From the NCBI RefSeq assembly GCF_014650435.1, contig NZ_BMUY01000014.1:124001-188000 (forward strand): a stretch of 64,000 nt of DNA, written 5' to 3'. The stretch comes from Streptomyces tendae (GTDB lineage: Bacteria; Actinomycetota; Actinomycetes; Streptomycetales; Streptomycetaceae). A program made the position numbers and the translations under genes. Positions 26,449 to 34,993 of this stretch are shown here, in pieces (positions within the stretch are counted from its first letter, which is position 1; each line of letters starts with the position of its first letter). The notes under the pieces are model-generated. The model saw nothing but the letters and a program-made list of their open reading frames with translations, made no database searches and was not told where the DNA came from.

Positions 26449-26488
26449 GCAACGTTGCAGAGACTATGCCTTCAAGTTTCGAAGTCAA
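26449..26488 (-). promoter_or_regulatory. glcP promoter with palindromic operator at the predicted transcription start
   Basis: Minus strand: -35 TTGACT (26488-26483), a 16-bp spacer, -10 TAGTCT (26466-26461), predicting a start near 26454. The perfect palindrome GCAACGTTGC covers 26449-26458, directly over that start. Central CpG palindromes of this type are typical of LacI/GalR-family operators, so repression by a LacI-type regulator is a reasonable inference. The surrounding 200 bp is less GC-rich than the genes. Confidence 0.65.
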
Positions 26489-26572
26489 TAGGACGACAGC
26501 TGTGAGTTTTGGGATGCTGAAGACGTGCGGAGCGGGGACAGAACGTTCAAGAGTTGAAGTTAAGGGTTCGAG

Positions 26573-29500
26573 CTAGCGCAGCCGCTGGCTGATGACCTTC
26601 GACACACCGTCGCCCTGCATCGACACGCCGTACAGCGCGTCGGCGACCTCCATCGTGCGCTTCTGGTGCGTGATGACGATCAGCTGCGATGCCTCCTGCA
26701 GCTCCTGCATGATCCGGATCAGCCGCTGCAGGTTGGTGTCGTCGAGCGCCGCCTCGACCTCGTCCATCACGTAGAACGGACTCGGCCGGGCCTTGAAGAT
26801 CGACACCAGCATCGCCACCGCGGTCAGCGAGCGCTCCCCGCCGGAGAGCAGCGAGAGCCGCTTGACCTTCTTGCCCGGAGGCCGGGCCTCGACGTCCACG
26901 CCGGTGGTGAGCATGTTGTCGGGGTCGGTCAGAATCAGCCGTCCCTCACCGCCCGGGAACAGTCTGCTGAAGACGCCCTCGAACTCCCGGGCGGTGTCCC
27001 GGAACGCCTCGGTGAAGACCTGCTCGACGCGCTCGTCGACCTCCTTGACGACCTGGAGCAGGTCGGCGCGGGTCTTCTTCAGGTCCTCCAGCTGCTCGCT
27101 GAGGAACTGGTGCCGCTCCTCCAGCGCCGCGAACTCCTCCAGGGCCAGCGGGTTGACCTTGCCGAGCTGCTGATAGGCGCGTTCCGCCGCCTTCAGCCGC
27201 TTCTCCTGCTCGGAGCGCACGAAGGGCCGGGGCCGGTTGCGCGGGTGCTCGGGATCCTCCGGGAGTTCCTCGCCCTCGGCGGGGGGCGAGGGCGGCACCT
27301 CTTGATGGGGGCCGTACTCGGCCGCGAGCCCCGCCGGTTCCACACCGAGTTCCTCCAGCGCCTTGGTCTCCAGCTGCTCGATGCGCAGCCGCTTCTCGGC
27401 GCCGAGTACCTCGCCCCGGTGAACTGAATCCGTCAACTTGTCCAGCTCCGCCTTGAGGTCGCGCCCGGCGGTGCGCGCGGCGGTCAGTTCCTGCTCGCGC
27501 CTGGCCTTGGCCGCCTCGGCGAGGGTGCGCTCCTCGTCGGCGCGGGTGAGTGAGACCTCGACGTGGGCGAGCAGCTGCCGGGCGCCGGCGGCGACCGCCT
27601 CGGCGACGGCCGCCTCGTGCCGCAGCCTGGCCCGCCGCTGCTCGGCACGCGCGCGTGCCTCGCGTTCGGCGCGGGCGGCCCGGTCCAGGGAGTCGGCCCG
27701 CCCGGCGAGTCCCTTGACCCTCTCCTCGTGGGTACGGACCTGGAGGCGGGCCTCCATCTCGGTCTGGCGTGCGTTGGCACCGTCGGCGGCGAGCCGGTCA
27801 CGGGCGGCGGTGTCGGGCTCCTCCTCGACCGGCATTTCCTCCGCAACGGCCAGCCGCTCCGCCAGTTCCTCGACCTCCATGAGCGCCTTGTCCAGCGCCT
27901 CCTGCGCCCGGGCGGCAGCAGCGGCGGACCGTTCCGCCTCCCCGGCGGCGCCCCGCGCCTGTCCCGCGAGCCGGCCCAGCTGCTGGGCGACGGACGACTT
28001 CTCCCGGTCGGCGGCCCGGCGCCGCTCCCCCAGCTCCTCGACGAGCGCGGCACACTCCCCGCGCCGTGCGACGGACGCCTCCTGTGCGGCGGCCAGTTCC
28101 TCGCACCGCACGCCCAGCTCCGCCAGCTCGGCGGCGGCCTGGTCCACGGATGCCTGCACCTCGAGGAGGCTGGGCGCGCCGGCGGACCCGCCCTGCGCGA
28201 AGTGGGCGCCGAGCAGGTCGCCCTCGGCGGTGACGGCGGTCAGCCCGGGGCGGGCGTAGACCAGGTCCTCGGCGTCCTCCAGGGTGGCGACGACGACGAT
28301 CCCGCGCAGCAGCCGCCGTACGGCGGGCATCAGGTCGGCAGGTCCGCGGACCAGGTCGGCGGCGTACGGCGGTCCGTCGCCGCGCGTGTCGTGCGGTACG
28401 TCGTCGGGGGCTCCGGCGAGCAGCAGTGAGGCCCGGCCGGCGTCCTGCTTGCGCAGCAGGCGGATGGCGTCCGCGGCGGCCGCCGGGGAGGTCACCGCGA
28501 GGGCGTCGGCGGCGGCGCCGAAGGCGGTGGCCAGGGCCGCCTCGTGGCCCGGCGTCACGGTGAGGAGTCCGGCGGCGGGGCCGAGCAGGCCGGTGAGCCG
28601 GTCCTTGGCGGCGAGCAGCGCTCCGGTGCCGTCCTTGCGGCGCAGCCCCAGGGCGAGGGCCTCGTGCCGGGCCTGTGTGGCGGCGCGCTCGCGTTCCGCC
28701 GCGGTGGCCGCCTCGCGGGCGGCACTCAGCTCGGCCTCGGCCTCGGTCAGTGCGTGCCTGGCCGCGTCGTGCCGCTCGGCGAGTTCCTGGTCGTCGGCGT
28801 CGAGTCCGTCGACCTCGGCCTGGAGGGTTTCGTACTCCTCCTGGGCGGCGGTGGCCCGCTCCCGCGACGCGTCGCGGGCTTCGGTCAGGCGTTCGATCTC
28901 GGCCTGGGCGGAGGCGGCACGGGACCGGGCGGCGCCGACCTGGCCGCTGAGCCGGGCCAGGCCCTCGCGGCGGTCTGCGATGGCGCGGGCGGCGTCCTTG
29001 AGACGGCGCTCCTCCACGGCCAGTTCGCGTTCGAGGTCGGCGCGGTGGGCGACCGTGTCCTCCAGGGCGTGTTCGGCCGCCTCCAGGGCCGCTTCCAGTT
29101 CGGCCTCCTGCTCCCGGACGCGGGCGGCCTCGCGCTCCAGTTCCTCCGGGTCGCGGCCCCGGCGCTCCTCGGGCGGCGCGGAGGTGGCGCTCTTCACGCG
29201 CGCGTCGGCCAGCGAGATCGTGCCGCGCACACGTTCGGCGAGCTGGGACAGCTCGTACCAGGTCTGCTGGGCGCGCTGGAGGCGCGGGGTGAGCCGGCGC
29301 ACCTCGTCCTCCAGGTCGGCCTCGCGGCGCAGCGCCCGGCCCAGCTCCTGCTCGGCGGTCTCCTTGCGCTCCTTGAGGGCGGCCTCGTCGGCGATCTCGG
29401 CCTGCAGCGCCTCGCGCATCCGCACCAGGTCGTCGGCGAGGAGCCGGAGCCGGGCGTCCCGGAGGTCGGCCTGGATGACGGCGGCCCTGCGGGCGACGGC

Positions 29501-30127
29501 GGCCTGGCGTCCCAGGGGCTTGAGCTGGCGCCGCAACTCGTCCGTCAGATCCTGCACGCGCGCGAGGTTGGCCTGCATCGCGTCCAGTTTCCTGAGCGCC
29601 TTCTCCTTGCGCTTGCGGTGCTTGAGGACGCCGGCGGCCTCCTCGATGAAGGCCCGGCGCCCCATCGGGTCGGCGTGCAGGACGGAGTCGAGCTGTCCCT
29701 GGCCGACGATGACGTGCATCTCGCGGCCGATGCCGGAGTCGGAGAGGAGTTCCTGGATGTCGAGGAGGCGGCAGGTGTCGCCGTTGATCTGGTACTCGCT
29801 GCCGCCGTTGCGGAACATGATCCGCGTGATGGTGACCTCGGCGTACTCGATGGGCAGGGCGCCGTCGGAGTTGTCGATGGTCAGCGACACCTCGGCCCGG
29901 CCGAGCGGCGGGCGGCCGGTGGTGCCGGCGAAGATGACGTCCTCCATCTTGCCGCCGCGCAGCGACTTGGCGCCCTGTTCGCCCATGACCCAGCTGAGCG
30001 CGTCGACGACGTTGGACTTGCCCGAGCCGTTGGGGCCGACGACACAGGTGATGCCCGGCTCGAACCGGAGCGTGGTCGCCGAGGCGAACGACTTGAACCC
30101 GCGGAGGGTCAGGGCCTTCAGGTGCAC
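26573..30127 (-). CDS. smc: Chromosome partition protein SMC
   Basis: A 1,184-residue SMC ATPase. The N-terminal head has Walker A GPNGSGKSN (31-39). Two long Glu/Arg/Ala-rich coiled coils flank a hinge around GLLGPAAGLLTVTPGHEAAL to GDLLGAHFAQGG. The C-terminal head has the signature LSGGERSLTA and Walker B FYVMDEVEAALDD. I took the GTG at 30127 (VHLKALTLRGFKSFA), the family start. SMC condenses and segregates chromosomes with ScpAB, notably in sporulating hyphae. scpA and scpB are not in this window. Confidence 0.95.
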   Translation of the reverse strand: MHLKALTLRGFKSFASATTLRFEPGITCVVGPNGSGKSNVVDALSWVMGEQGAKSLRGGKMEDVIFAGTTGRPPLGRAEVSLTIDNSDGALPIEYAEVTITRIMFRNGGSEYQINGDTCRLLDIQELLSDSGIGREMHVIVGQGQLDSVLHADPMGRRAFIEEAAGVLKHRKRKEKALRKLDAMQANLARVQDLTDELRRQLKPLGRQAAVARRAAVIQADLRDARLRLLADDLVRMREALQAEIADEAALKERKETAEQELGRALRREADLEDEVRRLTPRLQRAQQTWYELSQLAERVRGTISLADARVKSATSAPPEERRGRDPEELEREAARVREQEAELEAALEAAEHALEDTVAHRADLERELAVEERRLKDAARAIADRREGLARLSGQVGAARSRAASAQAEIERLTEARDASRERATAAQEEYETLQAEVDGLDADDQELAERHDAARHALTEAEAELSAAREAATAAERERAATQARHEALALGLRRKDGTGALLAAKDRLTGLLGPAAGLLTVTPGHEAALATAFGAAADALAVTSPAAAADAIRLLRKQDAGRASLLLAGAPDDVPHDTRGDGPPYAADLVRGPADLMPAVRRLLRGIVVVATLEDAEDLVYARPGLTAVTAEGDLLGAHFAQGGSAGAPSLLEVQASVDQAAAELAELGVRCEELAAAQEASVARRGECAALVEELGERRRAADREKSSVAQQLGRLAGQARGAAGEAERSAAAAARAQEALDKALMEVEELAERLAVAEEMPVEEEPDTAARDRLAADGANARQTEMEARLQVRTHEERVKGLAGRADSLDRAARAEREARARAEQRRARLRHEAAVAEAVAAGARQLLAHVEVSLTRADEERTLAEAAKARREQELTAARTAGRDLKAELDKLTDSVHRGEVLGAEKRLRIEQLETKALEELGVEPAGLAAEYGPHQEVPPSPPAEGEELPEDPEHPRNRPRPFVRSEQEKRLKAAERAYQQLGKVNPLALEEFAALEERHQFLSEQLEDLKKTRADLLQVVKEVDERVEQVFTEAFRDTAREFEGVFSRLFPGGEGRLILTDPDNMLTTGVDVEARPPGKKVKRLSLLSGGERSLTAVAMLVSIFKARPSPFYVMDEVEAALDDTNLQRLIRIMQELQEASQLIVITHQKRTMEVADALYGVSMQGDGVSKVISQRLR

Positions 30128-30168
30128 GCCGCCGGACTCTACCTCTCGGGTCTGTCTCACTCCACGAA

Positions 30169-30198
30169 CCGGTGAACCGGCGCGGTTTCACCGGTGAA
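30169..30198. repeat. CCGGTGAA direct repeats and palindrome upstream of smc
   Basis: CCGGTGAA occurs at 30169-30176 and 30191-30198, 22 bp apart. The second copy is part of the perfect palindrome TTCACCGGTGAA (30187-30198). The first copy can also pair with TTCACC at 30187-30192. They lie 42-71 bp before the smc start and could be an operator. Confidence 0.4.
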
Positions 30199-30284
30199 CG
30201 TGCAGGGCACATCAGACGTTGAAGAGGGTGAAAGGTTGCGCGGGGACGGACACACGGCGGGCGGGACGGGGGCGGGAAAGAAAG

Positions 30285-30306
30285 AAGGGACGCCGAGGCG
30301 TCCCTT
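30285..30306 (-). terminator. Rho-independent terminator with T-rich tail
   Basis: Perfect 10-bp stem AAGGGACGCC/GGCGTCCCTT with a two-base centre. On the minus strand it is followed by TTCTTTCTTT, a canonical U-rich tail that is rare in this genome. It ends the transcript of the small coiled-coil gene (stop at 30380). Confidence 0.8.
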
Positions 30307-30379
30307 GCAGACTCTGACACCTGAGCGGTTGTACGGGCGGGCCCGACCACTGTTGTGCCGTGATGGAGCGATGCAGTGA

Positions 30380-30592
30380 TCAGGTGAGCGCAGGCTCCGC
30401 CTGGTGTGCGTCAACGCTCTCCATGCTCTCCATGATCCTGTCGTGAGAAGCGGCAGCCGCCAGCGCGTCTTTCTCCGCCTGGATTCGTCCGAGCTCGGAT
30501 TCCAGGTCCTGGACGCGCTGCTGGAGCCGTCGCATCTCGGCGAGGAGTCGCGGGTCGGAGCCGCCGACGTAACCGAGAAGCGCCTTTGCCAT
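30380..30592 (-). CDS. Small coiled-coil protein of unknown function
   Basis: A 70-residue protein, MAKALLGYVGGSDPRLLAEM and onward. After a short conserved-looking head (ALLGYVGGSDPRLL), residues 17-45 form a heptad-rich coiled coil (MRRLQQRVQDLESELGRIQA). The tail is acidic and ends EPALT. The ATG has GGAGG ten bases upstream. It has its own promoter (30728-30756) and a textbook terminator, so it is a real monocistronic gene. I do not know its function; a homodimeric scaffold or regulator is possible. Confidence 0.75.
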   Translation of the reverse strand: MAKALLGYVGGSDPRLLAEMRRLQQRVQDLESELGRIQAEKDALAAAASHDRIMESMESVDAHQAEPALT

Positions 30593-30971
30593 GATGGATG
30601 GTCCTCCACAATGAGTGACCGACCGAAGCGGTGTGGGTCGTGAGGGAATCGCACCCGCGGTGCTTGGCACTTTGGAGTTTTTACTGCCGTTCAACCATGC
30701 CAAACAGCTAAGGTGCGCGGGGCTTTCAGCGTCTCACCAAAAAGTTTGACGGTCAACACGATCACGCCCCGTATTGGCGGGCACCCGGGGGCATGCGGCC
30801 GGGAAACGGCGACGCTGCGACTCCTGCGGGCCCCTCGGGGCGTGGCGATCATTCTGGGTGCGGAGCCTGCCACGAGCGGCCGCCCTTGGCAACCACCTGC
30901 CCGTTTTCACCCGGGCCACCCCTGCGGGGAGGGTCGTTCGCGACGCCCGCGAAGCCTCGCGCGGAGGATCG
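30593..30971 (-). promoter_or_regulatory. 379-bp intergenic region; promoter of the small coiled-coil gene
   Basis: Minus strand: -35 TTGACC (30756-30751), a 17-bp spacer, -10 GACGCT (30733-30728), giving a leader of roughly 130 bases. The -35 is embedded in the palindrome TTGAC-G-GTCAA (30746-30756), a possible operator. I see no gene in the remainder up to the acyP stop. Confidence 0.55.
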
Positions 30972-31253
30972 TCAGCGGATGGCGAAGCCGTCGTAGCCCC
31001 CGCGGGGTGTGTCCCAGATCTCGGTGACTCCGTCCACGCGTCCGGGCGTGTCGTCACCGCGCAGCCATGCGAGCAGACCCTCGCAGCGTTCGCGCGGGCC
31101 CTCCGCGACGACCTGGACGCGACCGTCGCCCAAATTGAGAGCAAAACCACTCATCCCGCCGAGTTCCAGCGCCCTGGCCCGCGTGAACCAGCGGAAACCC
31201 ACGCCCTGGACCTGTCCGCGCACCCACGCGACCAGCCGTACATCCTCGCTCAT
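30972..31253 (-). CDS. acyP: Acylphosphatase
   Basis: A 93-residue acylphosphatase that hydrolyses carboxyl-phosphate bonds. The phosphate loop reads GQVQGVGFRWFT, with catalytic Arg at residue 21, and the second motif is GFALNLGDGRVQVVAEG, with the catalytic Asn. Length and motifs are complete. In S. coelicolor the gene sits beside smc in the same place. It is divergent from the CAP-domain gene. Confidence 0.93.
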   Translation of the reverse strand: MSEDVRLVAWVRGQVQGVGFRWFTRARALELGGMSGFALNLGDGRVQVVAEGPRERCEGLLAWLRGDDTPGRVDGVTEIWDTPRGGYDGFAIR

Positions 31254-31341
31254 GACTGCAACCTAACCAGTCAATGTCCCGCGCGACACTTCACGCCCAG
31301 GCGCCATGCGGTACCGTCCCGACCCAATGAATCCCACATGA

Positions 31342-31363
31342 AACTCACTCGATCGTGTGAGTT
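31342..31363. promoter_or_regulatory. 22-bp near-perfect palindrome, candidate operator
   Basis: AACTCAC (31342-31348) and GTGAGTT (31357-31363) are exact inverted arms, and the 8-bp centre contains CGATCG, so only one symmetric position mismatches. It lies 74 bp before the CAP-domain gene and 89 bp before the divergent acyP start. The length and symmetry suit a dimeric HTH repressor such as GntR or TetR type; which regulator binds is unknown. Confidence 0.6.
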
Positions 31364-31436
31364 CCGTGTTGATCTTGAGCACATGTCGACCGCAGGGCAC
31401 GCCCCGCGCGAGGACGAGGACGAGGAAGGCCAGGAC

Positions 31437-32645
31437 ATGGGACGCCACCGACGCTCCGCCGCCGGCCGCGCCGCCACGGGCCGCGCCGCGGAAGCCCATC
31501 AGCCGGACGGGACGCCGGGACGGCGCCGCGATCCGCTCGCCCCGGACGCGGACGCGGACGCGACCCCCACGATGGGCATCGCCCCTTATCTGAACCCCGA
31601 GGCCTACGCCGAGGTCCGCGCCAAGAGCGACGCCTACCTCTTCGCCGACGATCCGGACGGCGAGGGCCCGCAGGCCGGCCGCACCGTCGCCTTCCCCAGT
31701 GACGGATACACGCCCGACGGCGGCTCGGCGACCGGCGGCGGGCGTCGGCGCCGGCGGAAGAAGGCGGCCACTCCGGTCCGCACCGGTCTGCTCGGCGTGT
31801 CCGCCGCGGTCGCCATCGGCACGGTGGCGGTGGCCACGGGCGCGGTGCCGGGCCTCGACAACTACCGGATCGGCGGCGGCAGCGGCGGGGGCGACCGGGT
31901 GCACGCCCAGGACACCCCGACGAACAGCCCGTCCCAGCAGGGCGGCACCTCGGGCAGCGCGGACACCGGCCGTGGCGACGACGCCGCCACGAGCCGCGGC
32001 ACCGACCGCTCCTCCGCCGCCGGCTCCTCGCCCTCCCGGTCCTCCCAGTCCCCTTCGAAGGACGAAGCCGCCAAGGACTCCCCGTCCTCCTCGCCGTCCT
32101 CGGCCTCCCCGTCCGCCTCGGCACCGGCCTCGAAGCCGGCCGCCCCGGCCGGGACACCGTCGAAGACCAAGAAGCCGAAGACGACGCCGAGCGCCAAGCC
32201 GAAGCCCACGCCCTCGCGCCCGGCCGCCGAGCCCGCGAAGCCCAGCGCCCCCGCCGCCGTCTCCGAGCAGGCCGTCGCCCAGGCACAGGTGCTCAAGCTG
32301 GTCAACGACGAGCGTGCCAAGGTGGGCTGCAGCCCGGTGGCCGCGAACAGCGCCCTGCGCGAACTGGCCGAGGACTTCAGCGAGGCCATGGCGACCCAGG
32401 GCTTCTTCGACCACACCGACCCCGGCGGCGCGACCCCCTGGGACCGGGCGGCGGCAGCGGGCATATCCGGTCTCGGGGGCGAGAACATAGCCCGCGGCCA
32501 GGCCGACGCCCAAGCCGTGATGGACGCCTGGATGAACAGCCCCGACCACCGCGCCAACATCCTGAACTGCGACTTCAAGACCCTGGGAGTCGGCGTCCAC
32601 TTCGGCTCCGGCGGCCCCTGGTGGACACAGGACTTCGGCTACTGA
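31437..32645 (+). CDS. Membrane-anchored CAP-domain (SCP/PR1-like) protein
   Basis: A 402-residue envelope protein. It has a basic cytoplasmic N-terminus, one membrane segment at about 115-138 after the run RRRRRKK, and a long Ser/Pro/Lys/Ala-rich extracytoplasmic linker. The C-terminal CAP domain starts near residue 276: LVNDERAKVGCSP, LAEDFSEAMATQGFFDHTDPGG, GENIARGQ, WMNSPDHRANILNCDFKTLGVGV. The CAP His/Glu set (HTD, GENI, H in SPDHR) is present. Bacterial CAP proteins have poorly defined roles. The ATG at 31437 has GAGGAAGG upstream; earlier in-frame ATGs at 31383 and 31338 lack an SD. Confidence 0.8.
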   Translation: MGRHRRSAAGRAATGRAAEAHQPDGTPGRRRDPLAPDADADATPTMGIAPYLNPEAYAEVRAKSDAYLFADDPDGEGPQAGRTVAFPSDGYTPDGGSATGGGRRRRRKKAATPVRTGLLGVSAAVAIGTVAVATGAVPGLDNYRIGGGSGGGDRVHAQDTPTNSPSQQGGTSGSADTGRGDDAATSRGTDRSSAAGSSPSRSSQSPSKDEAAKDSPSSSPSSASPSASAPASKPAAPAGTPSKTKKPKTTPSAKPKPTPSRPAAEPAKPSAPAAVSEQAVAQAQVLKLVNDERAKVGCSPVAANSALRELAEDFSEAMATQGFFDHTDPGGATPWDRAAAAGISGLGGENIARGQADAQAVMDAWMNSPDHRANILNCDFKTLGVGVHFGSGGPWWTQDFGY

Positions 32646-32775
32646 GGGGATCGACGGCCGGTCCTGGGCGGCACGGTCGCCCCTTGAGCGAGCGGCCCCG
32701 GGACGATGTCGCCCGGCGCTGCTCCCCGCTCAGCGCGACCTGCGGCGCAGCGCTGTGCTCACGTACGCTGGACGC

Positions 32776-33180
32776 ATGTCGACCACGCAGGAGCGCACGG
32801 CGGAGCAGGATCTGCCGTACGACGTGTTCTCCCGGGCCTGTCCCTCGCGCGGCACCCTGGAGCACGTCACGGGGCGCTGGGGCGCGCTGACGCTCGGCGC
32901 GCTGTACGAGGGTTCCTTCCGGTTCAACGAGCTGCGGCGCCGGGTGGACGGCGTCAGCGAGAAGATGCTGGCCCAGACCCTGCACGCGCTGGAGCGCGAC
33001 GGACTGGTGCACCGCGAGGCCCAGCCGACCAACCCGCCCCGGGTGGACTACGAGCTGACGCCGCTGGGCCGCGAGGTGGCCGAGCGGCTGAAGGCGCTCA
33101 TCCAGTGCCTGGAGGGGCGGATGGACGAGGTGCTGGCGTCGCGGGAGCGGTACGACGCACAGCGGATGCCTACGGCGTGA
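32776..33180 (+). CDS. HxlR-family winged-helix transcriptional regulator
   Basis: A 134-residue MarR-like/HxlR regulator. It has the family Cys in SRACPSRG, then HVTGRWGALTLGALYEGSFRFNELRRRV, the recognition helix GVSEKMLAQTLHALERDGLV and the wing PRVDYELTPLG. HxlR proteins often sense redox stress or electrophiles. A -10-like TACGCT sits six bases before the ATG (32764-32769), so the mRNA may be leaderless. The stop overlaps the convergent mutM by 11 bp. Confidence 0.85.
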   Translation: MSTTQERTAEQDLPYDVFSRACPSRGTLEHVTGRWGALTLGALYEGSFRFNELRRRVDGVSEKMLAQTLHALERDGLVHREAQPTNPPRVDYELTPLGREVAERLKALIQCLEGRMDEVLASRERYDAQRMPTA

Positions 33181-34030
33181 CCCTCGGCGCCCGCTGGCAC
33201 TTCGGGCAGAAGTAGCTGGAGCGGTTCATCCACGGCCGCCGGCGCATCGGTGTGGCGCAGCGGTTGCAGGGCAGGCCCTCGCGGCCGTACGCGTCGAGCG
33301 AGCGGTCGAAGTAGCCGGACTCTCCGTTGACGTTGACGTAGAGGCTGTCGAAGCTGGTGCCGCCGACGGCGAGGGCGGTGTTCATCACGTCCCGGACGTG
33401 GCCGAGGAGTTCGGCGGTGCGGGGGCGGGTGAGGGTGGCCGTGGGGCGTTCGTAGTGCAGGCGGGCGCGCCAGAGGGCCTCGTCGGCGTAGATGTTGCCG
33501 ACGCCGCTGATCAGGGACTGGTCGAGCAGGGCCCGCTTGATGGTGGTGCGCTTGCGGCGCAGGGCCTGGTGGAACGCCTCGTCGTCGAAGAGCGGGTCCA
33601 GCGGATCGCGGGCGATGTGTGCGATGACGTCGGGCAGTCCGTCGGCGGACGTGTCGTGCAGCGAGAGGCCGCCGAAGGTTCGCTGGTCGACGAAACGGAG
33701 TTCGGTGCCGAGGGCGTCGGCGAAGCGGACCCGGATGCGCAGGTGCTTCTCGGCGGGTGTCTCGTGCGGCTGGACCAGGAGCTGGCCGCTCATGCCGAGG
33801 TGGGCGAGGACCGCCTGGTCGGTGTCCTCCAGCGGCAGCCACAGGTACTTGCCGCGGCGGCTGGGCGTGCCGATGCGGTGGCCCTCCAGGCGGTGGGCGA
33901 AGTCGTCGGGGCCCGCGATGTGGCGGCGCACCGCGCGCGGATGCAGCACCTCGGCGTCGGCGACGGTCCGGTGGGCGACCCAGCGCTCCAGGCCGCGCCG
34001 TACGACCTCTACCTCGGGCAACTCGGGCAT
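33170..34030 (-). CDS. mutM: Formamidopyrimidine-DNA glycosylase
   Basis: A 286-residue Fpg/MutM that excises oxidised purines (8-oxoG). The catalytic N-terminus is MPELPEVEVV, with Pro2 and Glu3. GKYLWLPL supplies the Lys, SLISGVGNIYADEALW is the H2TH region, and the zinc finger is CNRCATPM with YFCPKC near the C-terminus. I fixed the ATG at 34030 by the required PE start. It follows rnc, as in many actinobacteria, after a hairpin. Confidence 0.95.
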   Translation of the reverse strand: MPELPEVEVVRRGLERWVAHRTVADAEVLHPRAVRRHIAGPDDFAHRLEGHRIGTPSRRGKYLWLPLEDTDQAVLAHLGMSGQLLVQPHETPAEKHLRIRVRFADALGTELRFVDQRTFGGLSLHDTSADGLPDVIAHIARDPLDPLFDDEAFHQALRRKRTTIKRALLDQSLISGVGNIYADEALWRARLHYERPTATLTRPRTAELLGHVRDVMNTALAVGGTSFDSLYVNVNGESGYFDRSLDAYGREGLPCNRCATPMRRRPWMNRSSYFCPKCQRAPRVTP

Positions 34031-34108
34031 GGCTTCCCCTCGGGCGGGCCGGGCCGGGCCGGCGGACCGGACCGGTGGACCGGGCTGGTGCACGGGCGAC
34101 GAGCCGAG

Positions 34109-34134
34109 CGCCCGCCCCACAGGCGGGGCGGGCG
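34109..34134 (-). terminator. Hairpin between rnc and mutM
   Basis: CGCCCGCCCC (34109-34118) pairs with GGGGCGGGCG (34125-34134) around a 6-base loop, 22 bp after the rnc stop. There is no U-tract; it may partly terminate transcription or act as a processing site ahead of mutM. Confidence 0.55.
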
Positions 34135-34155
34135 TTCGGACCGTGCGGTGGATGG

Positions 34156-34974
34156 TCAGGCGGAGGCGGACGCCTCGTCGGGGTCCACGTCGACGGCGTC
34201 GGCCGTCGCCTTGGCGCGCTCGTCCGCCGCGGCCCGGATGGACCGCCACGCGGATTCCGCGGCCTGCTGCTCCGCCTCCTTCTTGCTGCGGCCGGTGCCG
34301 GTGCCGTACGAGACGCCTCCGACGCGGGCGGCAGCAGTGAAGGTCTTCTCGTGGTCGGGGCCGGTCTCCGTGACCAGGTACTCGGGGACGCCGAGCCCTT
34401 CGGTCGCGGTGAGTTCCTGGAGGCTGGTCTTCCAGTCCAGGCCGGCACCGAGGTTGGAGGACTTCTCGATCAGCGGGTCGAACAGGCGGTGCACCAGTTC
34501 GGAGGCCGCGTCGAGGCCCTGGTCGAGATAGACCGCGCCGATCACCGCTTCGAGGGTGTCGGCGAGGATGGACGCCTTGTCCCGGCCGCCCGTGCCCTCT
34601 TCACCGCGGCCGAGCCGGATGAAGGAGCCGAGTTCGAGCCCGCGGCCCACCTCCGCCAGCGCACGCGAGTTGACCACCGCGGCCCGCAACTTGGCCAGCT
34701 GGCCTTCGGGCAGGTCGGGGTGGGTGCGGTACAGCGTGTCCGTGACGACGAGGCCGAGTACGGAGTCCCCGAGGAACTCCAGCCGCTCGTTCGTCGGCAG
34801 ACCGCCGTTCTCGTACGCGTAGGAACGGTGGGTCAGTGCACGCACCAGAAGGGCGGACTCGAGCCGATAGCCGAGCCGCCCTTCCAGAAGCGTGTGGGAC
34901 GAGGCCTGGGTGTCCGCCTTCTTCTTGGCGGGTGGGTCCGCCTTGGCGTCTTCCGCCTTCTTGGGGACTGACAC
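34156..34974 (-). CDS. rnc: Ribonuclease III (AbsB)
   Basis: A 272-residue double-strand-specific RNase. A Lys-rich N-terminus precedes the nuclease domain, with signature NERLEFLGDSVLG at about 62-74 and the second acidic site ILADTLEAVIGAVYLD. The dsRNA-binding domain (DWKTSLQELTATEG to KKEAEQQAAESAWRSI) follows, then an acidic tail. In S. coelicolor this gene is absB, needed for normal antibiotic production. The GTG at 34974 has AGAGG five bases upstream. It is in an operon behind rpmF and the DUF177 gene. Confidence 0.94.
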   Translation of the reverse strand: MSVPKKAEDAKADPPAKKKADTQASSHTLLEGRLGYRLESALLVRALTHRSYAYENGGLPTNERLEFLGDSVLGLVVTDTLYRTHPDLPEGQLAKLRAAVVNSRALAEVGRGLELGSFIRLGRGEEGTGGRDKASILADTLEAVIGAVYLDQGLDAASELVHRLFDPLIEKSSNLGAGLDWKTSLQELTATEGLGVPEYLVTETGPDHEKTFTAAARVGGVSYGTGTGRSKKEAEQQAAESAWRSIRAAADERAKATADAVDVDPDEASASA

Positions 34975-34993
34975 AGTGCCTCTCACCAGCCGC

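Noticed and set aside
30774..31436. A 221-codon N-terminal extension of the CAP-domain protein
   Set aside because: It would overlap acyP antisense and the divergent promoter; the ATG at 31437 has a good SD and begins a typical basic cytoplasmic segment.
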